A stretch of 64,000 bases of DNA from Bacillus yapensis (lineage in GTDB: Bacteria; Bacillota; Bacilli; Bacillales; Cytobacillaceae), in contig NZ_SUND01000009.1 of assembly GCF_005280205.1 (NCBI RefSeq), positions 1 through 64,000 on the forward strand. The letters are read 5' to 3'. The notes below the pieces were generated by a model. That model was given only the letters and a program-made list of their open reading frames with translations, was not told the origin of the DNA and did no database searches. Below, in pieces: positions 27,389-37,637 of this stretch (within the stretch, counting starts at the first letter, position 1; every line of letters begins with the position of its first letter). The position numbers and the translations under genes are program-made.

Positions 27389-27751
27389 TTATGCTAGTTT
27401 TTTATCACACTGACCATCTGTTAATGTATAACTTTTGACATGATATCCTTTTTTTCGTAGGAAACGTATACTAATATTTTTTTCAAGAGGATTCGCAGCC
27501 ACAACATGAATTTGTTTATCAGGAATTTCATGAAAATATCTATTTAAATATGCAACTGGGATATTAATGGTGGAATGAACAGAATCATTGTATGCTTGAT
27601 TATAGTCTCTTACATCGACTACAATAAGCTCTTTCTCATCAATATCAAACAAGTGAATGCAACGTACCCCCCAAACTGGGAGATACCTCAAAAACATAAA
27701 AACTATTACGAGACCAGCTATTAATCCGAATATCGCCATTTCCTTCCCCAT
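27389..27751 (-). CDS. Membrane-anchored rhodanese-like protein lacking the active-site Cys
   Basis: A 120-residue protein with an N-terminal transmembrane helix (about 5-25) and a rhodanese fold (about 40-118): VVDVRDYNQAYNDSVHSTINIPV is the typical first half. Where the sulfur-carrying Cys is expected (VV.C.....R) the sequence is VVAANPLEKNISIR, with no Cys. It is therefore probably not a sulfurtransferase. The single C-terminal Cys (DGQCDKK) is not in the active-site position. Confidence 0.75.
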   Translation of the reverse strand: MGKEMAIFGLIAGLVIVFMFLRYLPVWGVRCIHLFDIDEKELIVVDVRDYNQAYNDSVHSTINIPVAYLNRYFHEIPDKQIHVVAANPLEKNISIRFLRKKGYHVKSYTLTDGQCDKKLA

Positions 27752-27846
27752 CCTGTACGCAAATGTAGTGCTCAGATAGAATTTATTCTACCCACATATT
27801 TGCGTAAGGTCAATTTAGACGTATTGTCTTTTTTAAAATTTTCACT

Positions 27847-28815
27847 TTATTCTTTCATGGCTCTACCCGTCATAAATTGAAGCCAGGCATGAACACCGAT
27901 TTTGACTGTTTCTTGAACTGGAGAATCCTTCGTCGGGTCAAGACAAACAAAATCTATATGTTTAACATTTGCATGCTTTCCAATCTCTAATAAAATATCG
28001 AACAACTCCGCTGATGTCATTCCACCAGTTGTAGAAGCTGGAACACCTGGACCAAAAGCAATATCTAGAACATCCATATCGACCGTTACATAGATTCGGT
28101 CCACTTGACTTGATAAAAATGCAATCGATTCACGAATCGTATAGAGAATCCCTTTATTTCTTGCCTTTTTCAACGGAATCATTTGAATTTCATGTTCTTT
28201 AGCGTAATCGATCAAGAATTTTGCATTATAGTAACCATGTAAACCGATGTTAACGATATGATTTCCTTGAACCACATGACCGTCAATCAGTTGCCGAATA
28301 GGTGTCCCATTTGCTGGACCAAGTTCCTTTGGATCTCTTACATCGAGATGCGTATCCAACTGCAAAATTCCAATACTTTCTTGTGAATACTTCTGCTTTA
28401 TCCCCCGTATGGCACAGGCTGTAACCGAATGGTCTCCCCCAATCATACAGGTAGTCGATTCGGGATACTTTTCTACCAAATATTTTGTCGCTGCTTCAAT
28501 CCGTTGATGGGAGAGAAGAATGTCGGTCGTATGCATGCTCACATCCCCTGCATCTCCGACCTGTAAATTGGATAAATCGACGTCCTCCTCCAAATTATAG
28601 GTAGCATACTTCTTCCATAGTCGGCGAAATTCATCTGGGTATTGAGAGGCTCCCGAGACACTGATGGATGAACGGGAAATAGGAGCACCATAGAGAATGA
28701 CATCTGGTTTTCCGTAACAATCCTTTAGCGGCTTCACCCACTGGTAAACAAACTCTACTTTATCCACAGTATTAGTCCATTGCCATTCTGGCGCTTGTAA
28801 CCAATTTTCACTCAC
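27847..28815 (-). CDS. hutG: Formimidoylglutamase
   Basis: Last step of histidine degradation: N-formimidoyl-glutamate to glutamate plus formamide. A 322-residue ureohydrolase (arginase family) with the Mn ligands in GGDHSVT, LDTHLDVRD and TVDMDVLD. It overlaps hutI by 8 bases and ends the hut operon; no hutM permease follows. Confidence 0.95.
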   Translation of the reverse strand: MSENWLQAPEWQWTNTVDKVEFVYQWVKPLKDCYGKPDVILYGAPISRSSISVSGASQYPDEFRRLWKKYATYNLEEDVDLSNLQVGDAGDVSMHTTDILLSHQRIEAATKYLVEKYPESTTCMIGGDHSVTACAIRGIKQKYSQESIGILQLDTHLDVRDPKELGPANGTPIRQLIDGHVVQGNHIVNIGLHGYYNAKFLIDYAKEHEIQMIPLKKARNKGILYTIRESIAFLSSQVDRIYVTVDMDVLDIAFGPGVPASTTGGMTSAELFDILLEIGKHANVKHIDFVCLDPTKDSPVQETVKIGVHAWLQFMTGRAMKE

Positions 28816-30076
28816 CTCGGTCCACCACCTGAATTCCTTTTTTCCATACAGCCTTTACGTGATTCACACCAAATAAATACTGAAGTTCGCGGTAATCCTT
28901 CACATTCCACATGACGATATCTGCTTGCTTGCCGACCTCAAGGGAGCCGACAAGATGTTCACACTTAATGGCACAAGCTGCATTAAAGGTCGCTGCAGTT
29001 AGTGCCTCTGCCGGCGTAAGTCTCATAGTAATGCAAGCTAGATTCATCACGAGTGGCATTGATGTCGTTGGTGAAGAACCTGGATTGCAGTCGGTTGAAA
29101 TTGCAACTGGTACTCCAGCATCGATCATCTTTCTTCCTTCCGCTGCTTCCTCACGTAAATACAGGGCGGTCGCAGGTAAAAGGCACGCAATAACACCAGC
29201 CTCAGCCATTTTCTCAATACCTTCATCCGTCGCTTTTAACAAATGCTCTGCAGAAATCGCCCCTACCTGTGCCGCTAATTCTGCTCCACCGTATGCTTCA
29301 ATCTCGTCAGCGTGAATTTTCGGAACCAATCCCCATTTCTTACCAGCCTCTAAAATTCTCTCTGACTGCTCAGGAGTAAAAACCCCTTTTTCACAAAAGA
29401 CGTCATTGAAGACTGCGAGTTTTTCTTTTGCTATAATCGGGAGCCATTCATGAATGAGAGTGTCTACGTATTCATCTTCTTTGCCCTTGTATTCTGGCGG
29501 AACTGCATGAGCTCCCATAAAAGTTGGAATGAGATCGATTGGGTGCTGCTTCTGTAATTTCTTCATAACTCGTAGTTGTTTCAATTCGGTCTCTAAGTCC
29601 ATTCCATAACCGCTTTTTCCTTCTACTGTTGTCACACCATGCTGTAAAAAAGAATCGAGTCGTATAAAAGTTTGTTCCATGATCTCGACCTCAGTCGCTT
29701 CACGTGTCATGCGAGTAGTAGCGTGAATTCCTCCACCTGCATTCATGATCTCCATGTATGTGGCTCCTTCAAGGCGCATTTCAAATTCTTTCTCTCTACT
29801 TCCCGCATAGACAACATGGGTATGTGGATCGATGAGTCCTGGTGTAACCAAATGATTGGAGGCATCAACTATTTCAGCCTCCTCTAAGCGGTCTGCAAAA
29901 TCTTTCGCTAACTCTTGCGTGGTTCCAATTGCTTCAATCACACCTTTTTCAATCCAAAGGCTCCCGTCTTCAATGATGGCAAGATCAGACATCGCTTTGC
30001 CTATACGTGGACCTTTATGATTGGATGCAAGGGTGGTAAGCTGATTGGCATGGATAATCCAAATTGGCTTCGTCAT
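28808..30076 (-). CDS. hutI: Imidazolonepropionase
   Basis: Hydrolyses imidazolone propionate to formiminoglutamate. A 422-residue amidohydrolase with metal ligands His85/His87 in PHTHVVYAG, a downstream HADE motif, and SAEH and [11 protein letters not shown] motifs. Overlaps hutU by 4 bases and hutG by 8. Confidence 0.96.
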   Translation of the reverse strand: MTKPIWIIHANQLTTLASNHKGPRIGKAMSDLAIIEDGSLWIEKGVIEAIGTTQELAKDFADRLEEAEIVDASNHLVTPGLIDPHTHVVYAGSREKEFEMRLEGATYMEIMNAGGGIHATTRMTREATEVEIMEQTFIRLDSFLQHGVTTVEGKSGYGMDLETELKQLRVMKKLQKQHPIDLIPTFMGAHAVPPEYKGKEDEYVDTLIHEWLPIIAKEKLAVFNDVFCEKGVFTPEQSERILEAGKKWGLVPKIHADEIEAYGGAELAAQVGAISAEHLLKATDEGIEKMAEAGVIACLLPATALYLREEAAEGRKMIDAGVPVAISTDCNPGSSPTTSMPLVMNLACITMRLTPAEALTAATFNAACAIKCEHLVGSLEVGKQADIVMWNVKDYRELQYLFGVNHVKAVWKKGIQVVDRGE

Positions 30077-31749
30077 TCAGCTGCACCTTCTTGGTTAAGC
30101 ATCGGCATTTTGATCCCTTTTTCGATAACCGTTTTCTTAGCTAACTCATATCCGGCATCGGCATGGCGGACAACACCCATTCCAGGATCTGTTGTTAACA
30201 CTCTTTCAATCCGTTCGGCCGCTTCCTTCGATCCATCTGCCACAATCACTACACCAGCATGCTGTGAATACCCCATTCCTACTCCACCACCGTGATGGAC
30301 CGAAACCCAAGTAGCTCCACCTACTGCATTGATTAATGCATTTAAGATTGGCCAATCGGATACTACATCTGAACCATCCAGCATCGATTCGGTTTCCCGA
30401 TTTGGCGAGGCGACAGAGCCTGAGTCAAGATGGTCACGACCGATGACAATTGGGGCTTTTAATTCGCCACTGGCGACCATATCATTAATGATTTTCCCGA
30501 ATCGTGCTCGTTCTCCATAACCAAGCCAGCAAATGCGAGAAGGTAACCCTTGAAATTGAATCTTTTCTCTCGCCATTCGAATCCAATTACACAAATGTTC
30601 ATTATCAGCGAATTCACGTAATAACGCTTCATCAGTTTTATAAATATCCTCTGGATCTCCTGATAAGGCAGCCCAACGGAACGGTCCTTTTCCCTCACAG
30701 AATTGTGGACGTATGAACGCAGGAACAAATCCTGGGAAAGCAAAAGCATCTTCTACTCCTTCATCCTTTGCCACTTGACGAATGTTGTTGCCGTAATCGA
30801 AGGTAATCGCACCTTTTTCCATCATTTCTAGCATTGCTTTTACATGAGTCGCGATCGAAGCCTTCGAACTATTTACATATTCCTCAGGCTTTAATTCTCT
30901 TAAACTAGTAGCTTCTGCAAGAGTCATATTAACTGGAATATAGCCATTTAACGGGTCATGTGCAGAGGTTTGATCGGTTAACACGTCTGGAATGAAACCT
31001 CGGCGCAGCATCTCAGGTAAAACTTCTGCCGCGTTTCCTAATAACCCAATTGAAAGTGCTCTTCCTTCACTCTTTGCCTCTTTTGCAAGTTGTAATGCTT
31101 CATCAAGCGATTTCGTTTTCACATCGGTATATCTTGTTTCAATTCGACGATCGATTCTCGATTCTTCCACTTCAATAGCAATACAAACACCACCATTCAT
31201 CGTAACAGCAAGTGGTTGTGCACCACCCATTCCACCAAGACCAGCCGTTAATGTGATTGTATTTTTTAAAGTTCCTTTAAAATGTTGCTTTGCAAGCTCT
31301 GCAAAGGTTTCATATGTTCCTTGGACAATCCCTTGAGAACCAATATAAATCCAGCTTCCCGCTGTCATTTGCCCATACATCATTAAACCCTTTTTATCTA
31401 ATTCGTGAAAGGTTTCCCAATTAGCATAGGCTGGGACAATATTGGAATTTGCAATCAATACTCTTGGTGCATTTTCATGCGTTCTAAAAATGGCAACAGG
31501 CTTTCCCGACTGAATCATTAATGTTTCGTCATTCTCAAGCTTCTTCAAGGATTCAACAATCGCCTCAAAGCTTTCCCAGTTTCTTGCGGCCTTTCCGATT
31601 CCACCGTATACGACCAAATCCTCTGGACGTTCTGCCACGTCTGGATCCAAGTTGTTCATGAGCATACGTAAGGCTGCTTCCTGCTGCCAACCCTTCGTAT
31701 TTAACTGTGTTCCTCTGTAACGAACTACTTTATTAGTTGTTTTATTCAT
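30073..31749 (-). CDS. hutU: Urocanate hydratase
   Basis: NAD-dependent hydration of urocanate. About 558 residues with the family features: [19 protein letters not shown] at the start, the NAD-binding [16 protein letters not shown] segment, and the conserved active-site Cys segment with [14 protein letters not shown] and [15 protein letters not shown]. Two ATGs lie near the start; the second (31749) sits seven bases after AGGAGGG and is preferred to 31755. Confidence 0.96.
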   Translation of the reverse strand: MNKTTNKVVRYRGTQLNTKGWQQEAALRMLMNNLDPDVAERPEDLVVYGGIGKAARNWESFEAIVESLKKLENDETLMIQSGKPVAIFRTHENAPRVLIANSNIVPAYANWETFHELDKKGLMMYGQMTAGSWIYIGSQGIVQGTYETFAELAKQHFKGTLKNTITLTAGLGGMGGAQPLAVTMNGGVCIAIEVEESRIDRRIETRYTDVKTKSLDEALQLAKEAKSEGRALSIGLLGNAAEVLPEMLRRGFIPDVLTDQTSAHDPLNGYIPVNMTLAEATSLRELKPEEYVNSSKASIATHVKAMLEMMEKGAITFDYGNNIRQVAKDEGVEDAFAFPGFVPAFIRPQFCEGKGPFRWAALSGDPEDIYKTDEALLREFADNEHLCNWIRMAREKIQFQGLPSRICWLGYGERARFGKIINDMVASGELKAPIVIGRDHLDSGSVASPNRETESMLDGSDVVSDWPILNALINAVGGATWVSVHHGGGVGMGYSQHAGVVIVADGSKEAAERIERVLTTDPGMGVVRHADAGYELAKKTVIEKGIKMPMLNQEGAAE

Positions 31750-31788
31750 TTTCATACCCTCCTAGGTTTCAAAAAATCTTGTATTCCG

Positions 31789-33309
31789 TCACATTTCGAC
31801 TTCAAAACTCACTTTTTTTTTCGTTGGTGAAAACTCGGTTTTCAACCAGCCAGTTGCTTCTTCAATATCCTTAGAAAAAACTCGATCCTTTTCGATATAA
31901 GGAACTATTTTTCTCCCCGCTTCAAAAATCTCTCTTGTAGTTGGAGCCATTTTTTCCTTTCCACGAATTTCGGCTGCTTGCATCGCACAAATAAACTCAA
32001 TCGCTAATACCCGTCTTGTATTTTGAATGATTTGATAGGCATGCCTTGAACCAATCGTTCCCATACTCACATGGTCCTCTTGATTGGCGGATGAGGGAAT
32101 AGAATCGACGCTTGCTGGATGAGCTAACGTTTTATTTTCTGAAACAAGTGAAGCTGCACAATATTGCATGATCATCGCGCCTGATTGCAGCCCCGGCTCT
32201 GCACTTAAAAACGGAGGCAAATCATTTAACTGAGGATTGACGAGCCTTTCAATCCTTCTTTCTGATATATTAGCAAGCTCTGCGATTGCGATTCCAAGAA
32301 AGTCCATCGCAAAAGCGATTGGTTGCCCATGAAAATTCCCTCCGGAAATCACTTTTTTCCCACCGTCAAAAATAAGTGGATTATCCGTTGCTGCATTCAT
32401 TTCGATTTCCAGCTTTTCCTTTACGTATTTCAATGTCTGCCAAGTTGCCCCATGAACTTGAGGAATACAACGCAAGGAATAAGCATCCTGTACTCTGATT
32501 TCCCCTTGCTTTGTAATCAGCTTACTTCCTTCTAGAAGCTCCCTCATTCTTTGGGCTACAGCAATTTGTTCAGGATAACCTCGAGCAATATGAACATCCT
32601 CATCAAAAGCATCGATAATTCCCTCTAGTCCCTCCATCGTAATCGCTGCAATATTTTCAGATTGATAGGCAAGCTTTTCAGCCTCAAGATAGGCGATAAC
32701 CCCCATCGCTGTCATCGCTTGTGTCCCATTTATTAAAGCGAGACCCTCTTTGGCAGTTAATGTAATGGGAAAAATGCCTTCCTGCGACATTGCCTCTAGT
32801 GCCTCAACTCTTTTTCCTTTGTAAAATACTTCTCCTTCACCAAGAAGAGGTAAGACTAAGTGTGACAGTGGAGCTAAATCACCACTTGCTCCAAGTGACC
32901 CCTGTTGTGGAACAATCGGATGAATGTCTTTATTCACAAACTCAAGCAATCTCTCAATCACGACTTTTCGAACTCCTGAATAGCCCTTTAATAAAGCATT
33001 CGCCCTAAGTACAAGCATGGCTCTCGATACAAGTTCAGGAAAAGGGTCCCCGACTCCACATGCATGGGAGTGAATTAAGTTCAGTTGTAGCTCCTCTACA
33101 TTTTCAGGGTTGATAAGCACATCACTAAATTTCCCAAAACCTGTCGTGATGCCGTATACCACTCTGTTTTCCTGAACAATTTGTTCAACTGCTTTACGGC
33201 TCTCCTCTACCTTCTTCCACGATTCTGGCGATGCTGATACCATTTCTCCTTCAAATAGAATTCTTTTCATTTCATCTAATGTAAGTGAATTTCCTGTTAA
33301 TACCACCAT
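31789..33309 (-). CDS. hutH: Histidine ammonia-lyase
   Basis: Deaminates histidine to urocanate. A 506-residue enzyme whose ASG triad (141-143, in [14 protein letters not shown]) forms the MIO cofactor. It also has YGITTGFG near the N-terminus. First catabolic gene after the hutP attenuator. Confidence 0.97.
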   Translation of the reverse strand: MVVLTGNSLTLDEMKRILFEGEMVSASPESWKKVEESRKAVEQIVQENRVVYGITTGFGKFSDVLINPENVEELQLNLIHSHACGVGDPFPELVSRAMLVLRANALLKGYSGVRKVVIERLLEFVNKDIHPIVPQQGSLGASGDLAPLSHLVLPLLGEGEVFYKGKRVEALEAMSQEGIFPITLTAKEGLALINGTQAMTAMGVIAYLEAEKLAYQSENIAAITMEGLEGIIDAFDEDVHIARGYPEQIAVAQRMRELLEGSKLITKQGEIRVQDAYSLRCIPQVHGATWQTLKYVKEKLEIEMNAATDNPLIFDGGKKVISGGNFHGQPIAFAMDFLGIAIAELANISERRIERLVNPQLNDLPPFLSAEPGLQSGAMIMQYCAASLVSENKTLAHPASVDSIPSSANQEDHVSMGTIGSRHAYQIIQNTRRVLAIEFICAMQAAEIRGKEKMAPTTREIFEAGRKIVPYIEKDRVFSKDIEEATGWLKTEFSPTKKKVSFEVEM

Positions 33310-33362
33310 ATGTTCACCTGCTTTCTTTGTAGTCCTTTACCCAAGTAAAGCAACAATAACAA

Positions 33363-33413
33363 AGGGGGCTATACTACAGAAATCAATAATTGATTTCAAT
33401 AGTACAGCCCCCT
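33363..33413 (-). terminator. HutP-controlled attenuator between hutP and hutH
   Basis: Long hairpin AGGGGGCT.TACTA..GAAATCA/TGATTTC..TAGTA.AGCCCCCT in the 164-base hutP-hutH gap, followed by TTTGTTATTG. TAG triplets, the HutP recognition element in B. subtilis, occur just before and inside it (CTAGTTT, ATTAGATACTAGGG and TAGTATAG on minus). HutP with histidine and Mg2+ should prevent termination here. Confidence 0.8.
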
Positions 33414-33473
33414 AGTATCTAATCGCTCTGGGCAAAAGTTATTTAATTAATTTGTTACGTGAAACTAGATGGC

Positions 33474-33917
33474 TCAAATATGATTGATTCCGAGCCCTAA
33501 TGTTTCATGCTCTAATCCTCTAACTGGTGCACCGATTGTTCCATATATTGCAACAGCCAACCATTCACCTTCTACTTCTTCCTCGTATGGATTGCCACGA
33601 ACTACGGCAAATCGTAGTCCCACTGTTCTCATCACAGAACCTAACTGCATTTGGCCACGGGTGATACCATGAAGTGCTTCCATAATGGCATGATATAAAG
33701 CATGGCTTTCTCGATACAAGTTCTCTTGAATAATACCTTGCTGTTTGGCTGCAACCTCAATCGCTGCGACAACCTTTTGTGAATCCATCGAACCTACTTT
33801 TCCCAAACAGGTTTTCCAGTTCAGTTGCTTCGTGATCTTCTCTAACTCATGAGTTTCTTCCATCAACAGTAGCAATGTAGCATGACGTCCTATTCGATGT
33901 TCCTTCTTCAAAGTCAT
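33474..33917 (-). CDS. hutP: Hut operon antiterminator (RNA-binding HutP)
   Basis: A 147-residue protein of the HutP family (B. subtilis HutP is about the same size). It binds L-histidine and Mg2+ and then the NAG-rich RNA preceding hutH, allowing read-through. The ending [12 protein letters not shown] and the central [20 protein letters not shown] segment are typical. Confidence 0.95.
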   Translation of the reverse strand: MTLKKEHRIGRHATLLLLMEETHELEKITKQLNWKTCLGKVGSMDSQKVVAAIEVAAKQQGIIQENLYRESHALYHAIMEALHGITRGQMQLGSVMRTVGLRFAVVRGNPYEEEVEGEWLAVAIYGTIGAPVRGLEHETLGLGINHI

Positions 33918-33968
33918 TGACCATCACTCACAATTTCTCATATTCACTAATGTCTAATATCTATTTTT

Positions 33969-33997
33969 AGAATATGGGAAGTATTCTTATATGTCAA
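33969..33997 (-). promoter_or_regulatory. hut operon SigA promoter
   Basis: TTGACA (complement of 33992-33997), a 17-base spacer and TATTCT (complement of 33969-33974), about 50 bases ahead of hutP. Confidence 0.75.
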
Positions 33998-34107
33998 TCG
34001 AAATAACAACAGGTGGTTACCTTTAATATTAACCATTAAAATGGATGAACTCTTTAGTTTAAAAAAATACCTTAATTATTATAATGATTGTTTTCACGAT
34101 CCATTTT

Positions 34108-34155
34108 TGTACAAGTACTCATAGTTAAATATCCTTTTACATACAATGTACAAGT
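34108..34155. repeat. Direct repeat TGTACAAGT upstream of the first LysE gene
   Basis: Two exact copies at 34108-34116 and 34147-34155, 39 bases apart. The second abuts TATAAT (34156-34161), which is probably the -10 of the LysE gene. It could be an operator pair for an unlinked regulator. Confidence 0.4.
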
Positions 34156-34184
34156 TATAATAATGATGCGGAGTCGTGGTTACT

Positions 34185-34814
34185 ATGAGTATGAGCCTTT
34201 TGTTCGGCTATATCGTTCTAGGCTTCACACTTGCTGCCCCAATTGGTCCAGTTAACTCTGCACGTTTGGATAAGGGGATTAAGCATGGATTTTGGCATGC
34301 ATGGTTAGTGGGAATAGGGTCCATGCTTGCAGATGGGATATTTATGCTCATGGTCTATCTAGGAACGGTTCATTTCTTGGAAATCCCAATTGTACAGGTT
34401 TTTCTTTGGCTTTTTGGAGGCTTTGTTCTTATCTATTCAGGGATAGAGAGTATAATAGGAGCAAGTTCCATAACATTGACTGATAGCAGAGGAAAAGACA
34501 GTTTGTTCAAATGTTTTATTACTGGATTCATGATGTCGATTACAAGTCCTTTATCTATTTTATTTTGGCTCGGTATTTATGGTTCGGTTTTAGCCAAAAC
34601 CGCCCAAATTAATGGTCCAGAATCTTTATTGATTTACAGTAGTATGATCTTTTTAGGCTTAACTGTTTGGGACATCCTTATTGCATCGCTTTCCACTGGT
34701 TTCCGGAAGTTTTTGAACAAACAAAGCTTGACTGTCATATCCATTCTTTCAGGATTATCACTTATAGGATTTGGTTTATACTTTACTTTTCAAGGATTAA
34801 TAGCTGTATTTTAG
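34185..34814 (+). CDS. LysE family translocator
   Basis: A six-helix exporter of the LysE/RhtB superfamily (about 209 residues) with the signature LAAPIGPVNSARLDKGIKHG near the N-terminus and a second block (TSPLSILFWLGIYGSVLAKT). Members export amino acids or metabolites; the substrate is unknown. ATG 34185 has GCGGAG about 11 bases upstream; GTG at 34176 and ATG at 34191 are alternatives. A close paralogue is at 58995. Confidence 0.88.
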   Translation: MSMSLLFGYIVLGFTLAAPIGPVNSARLDKGIKHGFWHAWLVGIGSMLADGIFMLMVYLGTVHFLEIPIVQVFLWLFGGFVLIYSGIESIIGASSITLTDSRGKDSLFKCFITGFMMSITSPLSILFWLGIYGSVLAKTAQINGPESLLIYSSMIFLGLTVWDILIASLSTGFRKFLNKQSLTVISILSGLSLIGFGLYFTFQGLIAVF

Positions 34815-34828
34815 AGGTCTATTATTAC

Positions 34829-34861
34829 ATAAGAGGACTGCTTATCCTCAGTCCTCTTAAT
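34829..34861. terminator. Bidirectional terminator after the LysE gene
   Basis: AAGAGGACTG/CAGTCCTCTT stem with TTAAT tail, between convergent genes. Confidence 0.8.
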
Positions 34862-34864
34862 ACT

Positions 34865-35203
34865 CTATTCCTTTTTCTCTTTGTCCTCAATTTTGTCGTT
34901 CATGGCCCTAAAGATTTGGGAATTCATACTGCCTTGAACAATATTTTCTAAAAAAAATTCCCCGATTAATTTTATATACTTCTCATCATCAAACATTTTC
35001 TTATTTTGTAGTTCCATTTCTGCAAGACCTTCGTATGTTACTAAAAAAGCATATGTATAATCCTGACCTGTTATTGGTGTGAGGATTTCAATATGATGAT
35101 TATATTCCTCGTTTCGATACTTTTTTATCTTCTTTGCACATTCTATCGCTTCTTTAAATTTTTCCTGTTTGACCTCGAAAGTTTGGTATACAAAAATAGA
35201 CAT
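34865..35203 (-). CDS. Hypothetical protein, possible dimeric alpha-beta barrel
   Basis: A soluble 112-residue protein beginning MSIFVYQTFEVKQEKFKE, with YAFLVTYEG in the middle and a charged end (KIEDKEKKE). The beta-alpha-beta pattern and length suggest a NIPSNAP/antibiotic-monooxygenase-like dimeric barrel, but I cannot name the family. ATG 35203 has GGGAG eight bases upstream; GTG at 35212 is possible. Confidence 0.65.
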   Translation of the reverse strand: MSIFVYQTFEVKQEKFKEAIECAKKIKKYRNEEYNHHIEILTPITGQDYTYAFLVTYEGLAEMELQNKKMFDDEKYIKLIGEFFLENIVQGSMNSQIFRAMNDKIEDKEKKE

Positions 35204-35390
35204 TTTCTTCACTCCCTATAATATTAGACAACCATAAAATTATTATTTTCCAATAAAGTATCTTTATTCCAAAGGCATGGGCAATTGCGGATATATATGG
35301 GTATTTATCACGGACAAACACAAATGTACACAAGAAAAATATAATGAATTCGAACTTCCAATTTAATAAAAAGATCCGAGGTGATAAACG

Positions 35391-36251
35391 TTGTTTTATC
35401 ATATTAAAGAACTACAATATAATGCTAAACCAGAAAGACCCGACCCCATTTTCGCTAACCAGTTACAGGAGGTATTAGGTGGTCAATTTGGAGAAATCTC
35501 TGTGGCACTACAATATTTTTTTCAAGGTTGGAATGTAAGAGGCAATGGAAAATATAAAGACTTGTTAATGGACACAGGGGCAGAAGAATTAGCTCACATT
35601 GAAATGCTTGCCACTATGATCGCTCGTCTTCTTGACGGAGCACCTGTTGGAGATTTAGAAAAGGCCGCTAAGGATCCCGTAATTGGAGCGATTCTTGGTG
35701 GGATGAATCCTCAGCATGCGATCGTTTCTGGACTCGGAGCTATGCCAGCTGATAGTATGGGAAATCGCTGGACAGCAAGTTATATTATTGCAAGTGGAAA
35801 CTTACTCGCTGACTTTAGAGCTAATCTTAATGCTGAATCACAAGGTCGTCTGCAAGCTGTTAGGCTTTATGAAGCAACAACTGATCGCGGTGTAAAAGAT
35901 ATGCTATCATGGCTTATCGCTCGTGATCGCATGCACCAAAACCAATGGATAGCAGCCATTAAAGAACTTGAGGCTCAAGAAAACATTGTAGTTCCAAGTA
36001 CCTTTCCAAAAGAGTTAGAAATACAAGAAGCTTCATATACGCTTTTTAATTTTTCAAGAGGTAATGAAAGTGCAACAGGCAGATGGGCTAGCGGTCCAAG
36101 TATGGACAAATTAGGAACATTTAATTATGTTGAAAATCCCGTTCCATTTGCAAAAGTACCTAAATTGAATCCTGCCCCACCTTATATACACAATACACTT
36201 CCTTCTGTACTTAAGGGGAACAAAAGAATGTTACCACCACATGTGAACTAA
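35391..36251 (+). CDS. Manganese catalase family protein
   Basis: A 286-residue dimanganese catalase (non-haem), similar to B. subtilis YdbD and more distantly to CotJC. The ferritin-like bundle shows Mn-ligand helices GGQFGEISVALQYFFQ and GAEELAHIEMLATMIARL, followed by NLLADFRANLNAE and the RDRMHQNQW helix. The tail is longer than in CotJC and Pro/Lys-rich. It degrades hydrogen peroxide. TTG start with GAGGTGAT RBS. Confidence 0.92.
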   Translation: MFYHIKELQYNAKPERPDPIFANQLQEVLGGQFGEISVALQYFFQGWNVRGNGKYKDLLMDTGAEELAHIEMLATMIARLLDGAPVGDLEKAAKDPVIGAILGGMNPQHAIVSGLGAMPADSMGNRWTASYIIASGNLLADFRANLNAESQGRLQAVRLYEATTDRGVKDMLSWLIARDRMHQNQWIAAIKELEAQENIVVPSTFPKELEIQEASYTLFNFSRGNESATGRWASGPSMDKLGTFNYVENPVPFAKVPKLNPAPPYIHNTLPSVLKGNKRMLPPHVN

Positions 36252-36252
36252 T

Positions 36253-36291
36253 AAAACATACAACCCCGACCATACGGGGTTTCATGTTTTA
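36253..36291. terminator. Bidirectional terminator between Mn-catalase and permease genes
   Basis: AAAACAT..ACCCCG/CGGGGT..ATGTTTT stem; the right arm overlaps the end of the convergent permease gene. Confidence 0.85.
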
Positions 36292-37619
36292 TTCTTAAAA
36301 TGCATAACCATTAGGACAATTAAAACAAGAACCACAAATAAGACACTTACAAAAAATCCAGGTCGACTTGAATCTTCTATGACAGTTCCACTAACCGCTA
36401 GTAAAATCAAACCCATACCAATAAAGCGTTTTAGATGGTCAAAACCTGTAGCTTCAATGATTTTTGGAAAAGACGCTAAGATAAACATCCAATTATATAA
36501 AAGCATCAATCCCGCACCAGTAGTGATGTATTCATATACACTGTCCGGCATTAAAAACGATAAAATAATCGATGCAATGATCCCGCATATGGTTAAGCCT
36601 AAGGCATAAGGTGGTACCTTCAGCCAACCTTTTTTCGAAAATAACTTCGGTGCATCCCCATCCTCCGATAAAGTGACGACCATGCTGGTTACCGCAAATA
36701 ACGAGGCAGCCATTGTAGAAAAACCAGCGATAATGATTGCTCCATTAAAGAAATGAGGAAAAAAATCGATATTGTATTTCTGGAGCGCACTGACAAAAGG
36801 ACTTTCTTCAGAGGAAAACTTATCTATTGACACGAGGCCCGTCGCTAACACCATGGAAATAAGATAAATGGCAGTTAGTATGAAAAGCATATAAGCCCCC
36901 GATTTTCGTGCATCTTCCTTTTTTCGTAATCGAGGTGTCATGATTCCCATGATTTCTATTCCTCCGAAAGCATAAAAGCCATAAATAAGAGAGGACCACA
37001 GCCCCATCATCCCATTTGGAAAAAATTCATTCATTTTATTGGGTACGTTAAAATCTTTACTGCTTCCACCAAACAAACCAAATAGAACAGCAACAGCTAG
37101 AACAATGAACATCAAAATAGCAGCGACTTTGATAATGGCAAAAATGTTTTGCGCGCGTTCAAACCCTTTTGTGCCAATCACCACTACAAGAATACCTAAG
37201 ATTGCATAGCCTGAAGCAAAGATCCAAAGGGGAACATTCGGGAACCAAAATCGAGATAGTATCGATAGAGCCGTTAATTGGCTACCCGTTATCAACATCT
37301 CTGAAAACCAATATACCCAACCACTACTAAATCCCGCCCATTTCCCAAAAGCTTTTTTTGCATAAGAGCGAAATGATCCTTTTTGCGGGTCTTTTGCTGC
37401 CATCTTCATTAATGCATCTGAAACAATTAAGGTCCCAATAGCTGCTAGGATAAAGGAAACAAGTATAGAGGTTCCTGCCATTTTGATCCCAATGCCAGAA
37501 CCAAGAAAATAGCCAGTCCCTATAATACAGCCAACCCCAATTAGGGAAAGCTGCCACCATGCTAATTTATTCTCTTTCTTCTTTCCTCCCCGGTCCCCTG
37601 CCGATGCTGGAATTTCCAC
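36282..37619 (-). CDS. APC-family amino acid permease
   Basis: A 445-residue, roughly twelve-helix amino acid-polyamine-organocation transporter. The first helix shows the substrate-binding break (GVGCIIGTGYFLGSGIGI), and GGIEIMGIM lies in the sixth helix. Substrate not predictable. GTG start behind AGGAGGAG. It is 18 bases downstream of the glycosyltransferase gene and probably cotranscribed with it. Confidence 0.88.
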   Translation of the reverse strand: MEIPASAGDRGGKKKENKLAWWQLSLIGVGCIIGTGYFLGSGIGIKMAGTSILVSFILAAIGTLIVSDALMKMAAKDPQKGSFRSYAKKAFGKWAGFSSGWVYWFSEMLITGSQLTALSILSRFWFPNVPLWIFASGYAILGILVVVIGTKGFERAQNIFAIIKVAAILMFIVLAVAVLFGLFGGSSKDFNVPNKMNEFFPNGMMGLWSSLIYGFYAFGGIEIMGIMTPRLRKKEDARKSGAYMLFILTAIYLISMVLATGLVSIDKFSSEESPFVSALQKYNIDFFPHFFNGAIIIAGFSTMAASLFAVTSMVVTLSEDGDAPKLFSKKGWLKVPPYALGLTICGIIASIILSFLMPDSVYEYITTGAGLMLLYNWMFILASFPKIIEATGFDHLKRFIGMGLILLAVSGTVIEDSSRPGFFVSVLFVVLVLIVLMVMHFKNKT

Positions 37620-37637
37620 GAAGGCACTCCTCCTTTT

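Noticed and set aside
30459-30749. 96-codon minus-strand frame inside hutU
   Set aside because: Out-of-frame overlap within a conserved enzyme gene; no RBS.
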